Source of the DNA: Eubacteriales bacterium
GTDB lineage: Bacteria; Bacillota; Clostridia; Peptostreptococcales; Anaerovoracaceae
Direction of reading: 5' to 3'
Assembly (NCBI GenBank): GCA_028680875.1
Contig: JAQUJQ010000002.1
Coordinates: 1 to 38,348 of the forward strand
DNA: 38,348 nt
The notes below the pieces were generated by a model. The model saw only the letters and a program-made list of their open reading frames with translations. It did no database searches and was not told the DNA's origin. Made by a program: the position numbers and the translations under genes. Each line of letters opens with the position of its first letter. Positions within the stretch are counted from its first letter, which is position 1. Of this stretch, positions 31,790 to 38,348 are shown one piece after another.

Positions 31790-32800
31790 ATGGCAATTCT
31801 TGTAACCGGTGGCGCCGGATATATCGGAAGTCACACCTGCGTCGAACTCCTGACCTCCGGCAAGGAAATTGTGGTTATTGATAATTTATCAAACAGCAAA
31901 GAACAATCTCTAAGTCGTGTCAAGCAAATTACCGAGAAAAATTTTCCCTTTTATCCATACGATCTTTGTAAAGAGGAAGATTTAAAAAAGGTTTTTACAC
32001 AACACGAAATCGAAAGCACGATCCATTTCGCCGGATTTAAGGCTGTAGGTGAGTCTGTCGATTTTCCATTACGTTATTATGACAATAACCTTCGTTCCAC
32101 CTTAAACCTTTTAAAGGTCATGGATTCCTTTGGAGTTAAAAACCTTGTATTTAGTTCTTCAGCTACTGTTTACGGCAACCCTCACACAGTACCAATAACA
32201 GAAGATTTTCCATTGGCGGCTACAAACCCCTATGGGGCAACAAAACTGATGATTGAACAGATTCTGAAAGACTTATTCCATGCTGACCCTGCATGGAATA
32301 TATCCATTCTGCGCTACTTTAATCCGATAGGGGCTCACGAAAGTGGTCTGATTGGAGAGAATCCAAACGGCATCCCTAACAACTTGGTCCCTTTTATCAC
32401 CCAAGTAGCTATCGGTAAGATAGATAGTTTAAAGGTTTTTGGTAATAATTACCCAACAAAAGACGGAACCGGCGTCCGAGATTACATTCATGTTGTGGAC
32501 TTGGCCAAAGGACATTTAGCCGCACTGACAACCCTGGGGAAAAAAGGTGGATTGATGGTTCACAACTTGGGTACAGGTACCGGCTATAGTGTATTAGAAA
32601 TAGTCGATGCTTTTCGTAAGGTTACCGGGAATAAAATCCCATATACTATTGTATCCCGTCGTCCCGGGGATATTGCAACTTGTTATGCAAATCCAAAGAA
32701 GGCAGAAAAAGATTTAGGCTGGCGGGCGGAAAAAGGTTTGGAAGCCATGTGCTGCGATTCCTGGCGGTGGCAGACTAAAAATCCGAATGGATATGAATAA
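31790..32800 (+). CDS. galE: UDP-glucose/UDP-GlcNAc 4-epimerase
   Basis: 336 residues from ATG 31790 with GGGAGG upstream; the longer frame overlaps the previous gene and is not needed. LVTGGAGYIGSHTC (NAD+ binding), SSSATVYGNP, NPYGATK (catalytic Tyr-x3-Lys) and RYFNPIGAHESGLIGE are GalE motifs. It interconverts UDP-glucose/galactose, and perhaps UDP-GlcNAc/GalNAc, supplying wall or capsule glycans. It starts 16 bp after the nucleotidyltransferase. Confidence 0.93.
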   Translation: MAILVTGGAGYIGSHTCVELLTSGKEIVVIDNLSNSKEQSLSRVKQITEKNFPFYPYDLCKEEDLKKVFTQHEIESTIHFAGFKAVGESVDFPLRYYDNNLRSTLNLLKVMDSFGVKNLVFSSSATVYGNPHTVPITEDFPLAATNPYGATKLMIEQILKDLFHADPAWNISILRYFNPIGAHESGLIGENPNGIPNNLVPFITQVAIGKIDSLKVFGNNYPTKDGTGVRDYIHVVDLAKGHLAALTTLGKKGGLMVHNLGTGTGYSVLEIVDAFRKVTGNKIPYTIVSRRPGDIATCYANPKKAEKDLGWRAEKGLEAMCCDSWRWQTKNPNGYE

Positions 32801-32811
32801 GGAGTGATTCC

Positions 32812-33651
32812 ATGAAACTCAATGATCAATCCGAACTTTATCTACCATTTAACCAAGAATTGGAACAGTCTTTTAAAACTATTACCCATATGGTTTTTGC
32901 CGCCCACCAGGATGATATTGAAATAATGGCTCAACACGGCATCTTGTCCTGTTTTGATGACCCTAAAAACAGATTTGCCGCTGTGGTTTGTTCCGATGGA
33001 GGAGGCAGCCCCAGAACAGGTCTCTATGGAAACTATACAAATGAAGAGATGAAAAGAGTCCGTATCTTAGAACAAAAGAAGGCCGCTATGGTGGGAAATT
33101 ACTCCCTTCTGGTTCTATTGAATTATAGCAGTGCTCAGATTAAAGATCCCTGCTTTTTACCATTATTGGAGGACTTGAAAATCCTTTTACAAAAAATTCG
33201 CCCCAAAGTGATTTACACCCATAATCCGGCAGACAAGCATGATACTCACGTAGCTGTATCCCTGCGGGTTATAACTGCTTTACAAGAATTGTCTTCCACA
33301 TACCGTCCGGACATCGTATACGGCTGTGAGGTTTGGAGAGGATTAGACTGGATAAATGATAATGAGAAGGTTATCCTTGATGTTTCGGGGCATCCTGCTT
33401 TAAGAGCCTCTTTGTTGGGCGTATTTGATTCCCAAATTGAAGGAGGCAAGCGGTATGACTTGGCTGCCTTAGGCCGTCAAGCTGCAAACGCTACTTTTTA
33501 TACCTCCCATGAAACTGATGAAATCGATGCCGCAATCTATGCCATCGATTTGACTCCGCTACTGGCCGGCGGGGATGTTTGTGACTACATGAATGGCTAT
33601 ATACAACATTTTTCCTCAGATATTAATGAGAGGATCAAAAGACTAAAATAA
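32812..33651 (+). CDS. PIG-L/LmbE-family deacetylase
   Basis: 279 residues. AAHQDDIEIMAQ is the zinc-binding (A)HxDD motif of the PIG-L/LmbE fold, and HNPADKHDTHVAVSLR supplies the HxxH ligand. These enzymes remove acetyl groups from GlcNAc-containing small molecules, such as GlcNAc-PI, bacillithiol or mycothiol intermediates, and chitobiose. There is no signal peptide, so the substrate is cytoplasmic. It is followed 19 bp later by nagB, which suggests a deacetylation and deamination route for a GlcNAc derivative. Substrate unknown. Confidence 0.87.
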   Translation: MKLNDQSELYLPFNQELEQSFKTITHMVFAAHQDDIEIMAQHGILSCFDDPKNRFAAVVCSDGGGSPRTGLYGNYTNEEMKRVRILEQKKAAMVGNYSLLVLLNYSSAQIKDPCFLPLLEDLKILLQKIRPKVIYTHNPADKHDTHVAVSLRVITALQELSSTYRPDIVYGCEVWRGLDWINDNEKVILDVSGHPALRASLLGVFDSQIEGGKRYDLAALGRQAANATFYTSHETDEIDAAIYAIDLTPLLAGGDVCDYMNGYIQHFSSDINERIKRLK

Positions 33652-33670
33652 AACAAGAAGGTGAAAAGAT

Positions 33671-34396
33671 ATGAAACAAATTGAAACCAAAGATTATCAA
33701 GATATGAGCCGTAAAGCAGCAAATATCGTTTTTGCACAGATAATTCGAAAGGGCAACAGCATTTTAGGTTTGGCTACCGGTTCCACTATGTTGGGGTTAT
33801 ATGAAGAACTGGTAAAGATGAATCAAAAAGGAGATCTGGATTTTTCCCGTGTATCTTCTGTAAACCTCGATGAATACCTGGGATTACCGGCAATCAATCC
33901 TCAAAGCTACCGTTACTATATGAATCATAATCTATTTAATCATATCAATATTCCTTTAGAAAACACCTATCTGCCCGACGGAACCGCAGTAAATCCTGAT
34001 GAGGAATGCAGGAAATATGATGAAAGAATCCATAATATGGGCGGAATCGACCTGCAGCTCCTGGGCTTAGGCTTGGATGGGCATATCGGCTTCAATGAAC
34101 CGGGTGAAGTATTTACACGAGAAACCCACTGCGTTACATTGGATGATAGCACCATAAAGGCCAACGCACGGTTCTTTGAGAATGAAGACGAAGTACCCAA
34201 GCAGGCCATTACTATGGGAATAGGCTGTATCATGCAAGCCAGGCAGGTTCTGCTTTGTGTTAACGGGAAAGCTAAGGCTTCTATCCTAAAAGAAGTCCTA
34301 TACGGCCCGATCACTCCAAAAGTACCGGGCTCGATTCTCCAATTGCACCCCAATCTTGTAGTGGTAGCAGATAAAGAAGCCTTATTCGGTCTTTAA
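33671..34396 (+). CDS. nagB: Glucosamine-6-phosphate deaminase
   Basis: 241 residues. LATGSTMLGLYEEL, SVNLDEYLGL (catalytic Asp), LGLDGHIGFNEPG with the ring-opening histidine, and TMGIGCIMQARQVLL are all intact. It converts glucosamine 6-phosphate to fructose 6-phosphate and ammonia. AGAAGGTG precedes the ATG. It is last in the operon and is followed by a strong hairpin. nagA is absent here; the PIG-L deacetylase immediately upstream could replace it. Confidence 0.94.
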   Translation: MKQIETKDYQDMSRKAANIVFAQIIRKGNSILGLATGSTMLGLYEELVKMNQKGDLDFSRVSSVNLDEYLGLPAINPQSYRYYMNHNLFNHINIPLENTYLPDGTAVNPDEECRKYDERIHNMGGIDLQLLGLGLDGHIGFNEPGEVFTRETHCVTLDDSTIKANARFFENEDEVPKQAITMGIGCIMQARQVLLCVNGKAKASILKEVLYGPITPKVPGSILQLHPNLVVVADKEALFGL

Positions 34397-34405
34397 TAAT
34401 GTGAA

Positions 34406-34442
34406 ATGCCGCTGGTATGCATGCTTTGCATACCAGCGGCAT
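34406..34442. terminator. Perfect hairpin between convergent units
   Basis: ATGCCGCTGGTATGCA (34406-34421), 5-nt loop, TGCATACCAGCGGCAT (34427-34442): 16 bp without mismatch, 10 bp after the nagB stop and 26 bp before the end of the regulator gene. No good T run follows on either strand, so it may protect mRNA ends or act as a bidirectional terminator. Confidence 0.6.
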
Positions 34443-34467
34443 CACTGGGTAATACTATACTCGACTC

Positions 34468-35853
34468 TTAATCGCTGTCGTTATTCAAGTTTATATTAAT
34501 ACCATAATTGTTGATTTTCCTATACAAATTTTTTTTAGCTATATCCAATACTGCAGACGCTTTTGCAACACTATTATTATTTTGCTTAAGTGTTCTGATT
34601 ATATACTGTTTTTCAAATTCAGCTCTTGCCTCACGTAAGGAAATAATCTCATTGTTTTGCTCCTCCGTTCCTCCGCAACGAATCTCGAGAGGTATATCTT
34701 CAACTGTTATCTGGCTCTTATAGGCCATAACTACTAATCTTTCGAGAATATTTCTCAGCTCTCTCACATTCCCGGGCCAATTATATTCTTCAAATATTTT
34801 TAGTACTTCAGGAGACAATGGTTCAAGTGTTTTTCTCATCTCGCGGGATAACTGTTCTAAAAAATAATTTGCTAAAAGAGGTATATCTTCAACCCGTTTT
34901 CTCAAAGGTGGCAGATTAATAGGCAACACGTTAATCCTATAGAATAAATCCTCTCTAAATCGACCTTTCTTTACTTCCTCCAATAGGTTTTTATTCGTAC
35001 ATGCTAATAAACGAAAATTTGTTTCAATTATTGTGGTTCCTCCGACTCGCTCAAATTCTTTTTCTTGTAATACCCTTAATAATTTGGCCTGCGTGTTAAG
35101 AGATAATTCTCCTATCTCATCCAGAAGTATGGTTCCATTATTTGCAATTTCAAATTTTCCTTTATGTGTCTTTTCAGCACCCGTAAAAGAGCCTTTTTCA
35201 TGACCAAACAACTCACTTTCCAGCAAACTTTCCGTTAGAGCCGCACAATTTACCTTTATAAAAGGTTTTTCAGCCCTTTCGCTTTGGTAGTGGATTGTAT
35301 TTGCAACAATTTCCTTACCCGTACCACTCTCCCCTGTAATTAGAACAGTAGTAGATGTTGGAGCTAACGTAAGTATTTTTTTTCTTATTTCTTCTATTTC
35401 TTTATTTCTCCCAATAAGCGGAGTAAATCCAACAATTTCTGCCACCTGTTGCCGCAGCAGATTATTTTCATTACGAATAGTATAGAACTCCATGGCACGC
35501 TCAACCATAATCAATAATGCTTCAATATCTACAGGTTTAGCCATATAGGTGAACGCACCTTCATTTACGGATTCCAAAGCTCCTTCAATACTTCCCTCTG
35601 CGGTAAGCATAATCACTTGAATACTATTATTATACATCTTAATCATTTGCAACAATTCCATGCCATTGAGTTTTGGCATTATGATATCAGAGATTACGAC
35701 TCCGGCATTATTGCTTTTTATTAATTCAATTGCTTTTGTACTGTCACTCGTAGCAATTACATTATAGTTCTTATGCTTTAAAATATTTTCATACATTTTT
35801 AAAACTTGTACGTCGTCATCAATTAGAACTATATTGATATTATCATGCTTCAT
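34468..35853 (-). CDS. NtrC-family sigma-54-dependent response regulator
   Basis: 461 residues. The receiver domain carries IDDD near the start and the phospho-acceptor D56 in VVISDIIMPKLNG. The AAA+ domain has Walker A GESGTGKE (174-181) and the sigma-54 contact loop GSFTGA (221-226), in which serine replaces the usual alanine of GAFTGA. The C-terminal Fis-type helix-turn-helix is ASAVLDIAKKNLYRKINNYGI. It should activate sigma-54 promoters when phosphorylated by the kinase encoded just upstream; the two genes overlap by 11 bp. No -24/-12 promoter is seen in the neighbouring gaps, so its targets lie elsewhere. Confidence 0.93.
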   Translation of the reverse strand: MKHDNINIVLIDDDVQVLKMYENILKHKNYNVIATSDSTKAIELIKSNNAGVVISDIIMPKLNGMELLQMIKMYNNSIQVIMLTAEGSIEGALESVNEGAFTYMAKPVDIEALLIMVERAMEFYTIRNENNLLRQQVAEIVGFTPLIGRNKEIEEIRKKILTLAPTSTTVLITGESGTGKEIVANTIHYQSERAEKPFIKVNCAALTESLLESELFGHEKGSFTGAEKTHKGKFEIANNGTILLDEIGELSLNTQAKLLRVLQEKEFERVGGTTIIETNFRLLACTNKNLLEEVKKGRFREDLFYRINVLPINLPPLRKRVEDIPLLANYFLEQLSREMRKTLEPLSPEVLKIFEEYNWPGNVRELRNILERLVVMAYKSQITVEDIPLEIRCGGTEEQNNEIISLREARAEFEKQYIIRTLKQNNNSVAKASAVLDIAKKNLYRKINNYGININLNNDSD

Positions 35854-38239
35854 CTATGCTTCCTCCTTTGCTGCTAGTGGGCAAAACTATGATAAACTCA
35901 GTCCCAATACCCTTCTGGCTTTTTAATATAATTTTACCGGATAATCTTTCAACCATTTTTTTTGTTATCCAAAGCCCTAAGCCAGTCCCTGTTCCGGTAG
36001 AATCCGTTGTAAAAAAGGGTTTAAATACCTTGTCCAATATATCTTCATCAATCCCTGCTCCATTATCTTTAATTGAAACTTCTAATTGATTACAACCTTC
36101 CTCAATATATCGTCCCATAATTGTTATTTGTCCATTAAGGCCTATCGCTATGGCTGAATTAGAAAGAAGGTTGAAGAATATATTTTTAAGGAGCTCGGCC
36201 TCTCCATAATAATAAAGTTGCGATGGTTGAAAATCAACTTTTATCTCGATATTCCGACGAATAAATTCACTTCTACTTAATAGTAAAATTTGATCAATTA
36301 ATTTTGTTACATTTATCTTCATATAGTTATCCCTTTTTGTAGAAGCAAAATCAAGAAAATTACAAACGGTTTTTTCTGCAACCCCGATAGCTTGATCAAT
36401 AACCACTACATTTTCTTTTAATACCATATCTTCCTTACATCTTGTTTGTTCACGAATAAAATATGCAGCACCTTTAATTATTGCTAACGGATTCTTTAAT
36501 TCATGTGCGATTGCCGATGATAAGAGCCCTATCCCGGCCATTTTTTCAGATTGAAGTATCTCTTTTTCCATCATAACCTTTTCGGTAATATTTTGACTAT
36601 AAACGACAACTCCATCAACTTTATTATTGTTTATAATCGGAGAATAGGAATTGTTATAAATATCATTATCTAAAACCACCTGCGAATACGTTGGCTTTTT
36701 TTGGAGAAATGCATCTTTTATTTTACAACCTTTACAGACAGTGGATGAATGCCCGATTAGTTCGTAACATTTTTTCCCTGTGGGTAATGGAGTATTATTT
36801 AAAAACTGTTTAAGCCCCTGATTGTTAATCATTATAATTTCGTAATTAGGCGAAATAATCATGAGCAAACCCATGATACTATCAAAGATGCTTTTTATCT
36901 CATTATTCTTTTTTATCAAGCTGCTTGTAAAGTTATTAATCTTTGTACTCATGGAATTTAATGCTTTTGATAGTTCTTCCATTTCAGCATAATTACAAAT
37001 TGGTTGATTAATACTAAAGTCTCCCTGTTCAATTTTTTTGGCATGGTTTATTAGATTTGAAAAAGGTTTCGAATATTGGTAGTATAAGAATAACGTAATT
37101 AAGATTAGTAAAACCAATAATACCACTAAAAAATATATCAGATTTAAAGTTTTAAAATTACTTTGCCCTATGTAATCATTTTCATTTATCTCTATGCCCA
37201 ATACCCATGGCTGTCCTTTAATAGGTGCATAAGCCATTGTATTGTTATCAATCCCGCCATATGTTGTCAAACCCATTTTCTCTGAAAGCATATGCCTTAT
37301 CGCTTTTTCATACTCTGACCCGGGTCTGGTATCAGTGAAAATATTTGTCATAAGCAGATCCCATTTATGATCATCCTCAGGCATGTATTTCGGATGATAG
37401 ATTATGTCTCCGGAATCTCCCAAAATAAATGCAAAACCTGTATTGCCCAACCTAAAATCTCCAAGAAATTCTTCCTGCAAAGTTTTAATACTAACGTCCA
37501 ATACGACAACACCAACCATCTTACCGTCAATATCAATCGGACTTGTACACGACATCACCCACCCGGCCCCAAAATAGTCGACATATGGCATTGTCCATAC
37601 AGTATTTCTATTGGGATTGTTTTCCATATTTGCAATTACATAAAATGGCCCCTGATCCTGCTTCTCAGGGCCAAGAATATTTTCGGACATATAGGGCATC
37701 GTTCTGAGAAGGCCACTCCCATTTGCTATTGATACCCACTGAAGGTGGGGAATTTCATTTAAAAGTTGACTCATCTTCCGATCTAGCATTTCCGTACCGA
37801 TAATTTCCTTTTTCACGCTTTCATTAATCTTAGTTTTGGCAGGAAAATAAATGTTAGAAGTATTGTTAATAAATGTTTGACGGTCTGCATAACGATCCAT
37901 TTCTCGGTATAAAATGTCCATTTCATTAAAAACATAATGCTCGGAGAGTTCTGCAGTACCATCAGCTTGCGTAATATATTCAGCAGCCCATTCCGCCAAA
38001 TTTTTTGTTTCATTTTCAACTTGATTCATCATATAGGATATTAACTGTGCCTTTTCCTGAGCAATTATCAACAAGCCTTCCTCTGCGTTCTCTTTTAAAA
38101 CAATCTCTTCATTTTTAACTACATAAAATGTAAATAAAACAATAGATATAATATTAAATAGAATAAAAACAATTAATATTTGTAGTACCAAGGACTTACG
38201 CCAATGAAAGTTAAAACTTTTTATCTTACCGCATATCAT
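35843..38239 (-). CDS. Cache-HAMP-PAS sensor histidine kinase
   Basis: 798 residues. A membrane segment (about 16-41) is followed by a large extracellular double-Cache-like domain (about 45-355; GNTGFAFILGDSGDIIYHP, MAYAPIKGQPWVLGIEI), a second membrane segment (about 367-388), HAMP (YSKPFSNLINHAKKIEQGDF), a PAS domain, HisKA (IAHELKNPLAIIKGA) and HATPase (DNGAGIDEDILDKVFKPFFTT, TGTGLGLWITKKM). The PAS has a Cys-rich loop KCYELIGHSSTVCKGCKIKD (C-x10-C-x2-C), found in many anaerobe PAS domains and possibly metal- or redox-related. It senses a small ligand outside, probably an organic acid or amino acid as for other Cache proteins, and pairs with the adjacent NtrC-type regulator. Confidence 0.92.
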   Translation of the reverse strand: MICGKIKSFNFHWRKSLVLQILIVFILFNIISIVLFTFYVVKNEEIVLKENAEEGLLIIAQEKAQLISYMMNQVENETKNLAEWAAEYITQADGTAELSEHYVFNEMDILYREMDRYADRQTFINNTSNIYFPAKTKINESVKKEIIGTEMLDRKMSQLLNEIPHLQWVSIANGSGLLRTMPYMSENILGPEKQDQGPFYVIANMENNPNRNTVWTMPYVDYFGAGWVMSCTSPIDIDGKMVGVVVLDVSIKTLQEEFLGDFRLGNTGFAFILGDSGDIIYHPKYMPEDDHKWDLLMTNIFTDTRPGSEYEKAIRHMLSEKMGLTTYGGIDNNTMAYAPIKGQPWVLGIEINENDYIGQSNFKTLNLIYFLVVLLVLLILITLFLYYQYSKPFSNLINHAKKIEQGDFSINQPICNYAEMEELSKALNSMSTKINNFTSSLIKKNNEIKSIFDSIMGLLMIISPNYEIIMINNQGLKQFLNNTPLPTGKKCYELIGHSSTVCKGCKIKDAFLQKKPTYSQVVLDNDIYNNSYSPIINNNKVDGVVVYSQNITEKVMMEKEILQSEKMAGIGLLSSAIAHELKNPLAIIKGAAYFIREQTRCKEDMVLKENVVVIDQAIGVAEKTVCNFLDFASTKRDNYMKINVTKLIDQILLLSRSEFIRRNIEIKVDFQPSQLYYYGEAELLKNIFFNLLSNSAIAIGLNGQITIMGRYIEEGCNQLEVSIKDNGAGIDEDILDKVFKPFFTTDSTGTGTGLGLWITKKMVERLSGKIILKSQKGIGTEFIIVLPTSSKGGSIDEA

Positions 38240-38348
38240 TTTAATATTTTCTCCCTCCTGATATAAAATGGGGGTATAAACAATTTAAGCTGTATTTTCA
38301 AATCATGCGATTACATTTTTTTACTTTATATTAACAAACAGACCTCCT

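Noticed and set aside
33967-34353. Minus-strand ORF of 128 codons across nagB
   Set aside because: It lies wholly within a well-matched NagB gene on the other strand and shows no family pattern.
1-38348. CRISPR arrays, insertion sequences, prophage or integron signals
   Set aside because: No repeated spacers, transposase or integrase motifs, or tandem direct repeats were seen; gene packing is that of a stable chromosomal region.

Overview
The window is about 38 kb of moderately AT-rich chromosome from an anaerobic, Gram-positive, spore-forming bacterium, most likely a Clostridia-class Bacillota. The reasons are spore-coat/cortex genes yabP and yabQ, WalRK, GdpP (cyclic-di-AMP), a DnaD-type replication protein, an LTA-synthase-family enzyme, strong Shine-Dalgarno sites, and a Desulfovibrio-type molybdenum aldehyde oxidoreductase. 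I see no mobile element, CRISPR array, tRNA or rRNA gene.

Region A (1-10.6 kb, minus strand). This is one long operon read right to left. A sigma-A promoter (TTGACA, 17 bp, TAAACT) is followed by a structured leader that looks like a molybdenum/tungsten-cofactor (Moco) riboswitch and a terminator-like hairpin. Then come a 915-aa Mop-type molybdopterin aldehyde oxidoreductase, a large FAD/two-cluster/CCG-domain oxidoreductase, a 68-aa double-CxxC protein, a SAM methyltransferase, a C-GCAxxG-C-C-type cysteine-rich protein, a radical SAM protein with extra cysteine motifs, a short AMP-dependent (PaaK-like) ligase, an XdhC-family factor and a MobA-like nucleotidyltransferase that runs off the window. 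From memory this matches, gene for gene, a cassette around Desulfovibrio vulgaris DVU_1551-DVU_1559. MobA/XdhC and the oxidoreductase have understandable roles; the six proteins between them have no settled function. This is the best candidate for an undescribed system in the window.

Region B (10.6-13.5 kb). A CcdA-like membrane thiol transporter and a DapF-fold racemase closely resembling CntK (the histidine racemase of staphylopine synthesis) lie upstream on the minus strand, divergent from a cation-diffusion-facilitator transporter with two tandem C-terminal domains.

Region C (13.5-30.7 kb, minus strand). This is a housekeeping superoperon, in transcription order: plsC-like acyltransferase; promoter, S6:S18-type leader, rpsF-ssb-rpsR and terminator; then promoter, gdpP-rplI-dnaB-DUF1858-dnaD-like-M23 peptidase-walR-walK-yabP-yabQ-divIC-rnmV-rsmA-LTA synthase-like-hisC-like. 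It joins replication, ribosome, cell-wall signalling and sporulation genes. The DnaD-like protein carries the zinc-binding N-terminal part of a DnaC-type loader but no AAA+ ATPase domain.

Region D (30.8-34.4 kb, plus strand). This is a four-gene amino-sugar operon: nucleotidyltransferase, GalE, PIG-L deacetylase and NagB. It ends at a 16-bp perfect hairpin shared with the convergent unit.

Region E (34.5-38.2 kb, minus strand). This is a two-component system: a Cache-HAMP-PAS histidine kinase with a cysteine-rich PAS domain and an NtrC-type sigma-54 activator. Its targets are not visible here.
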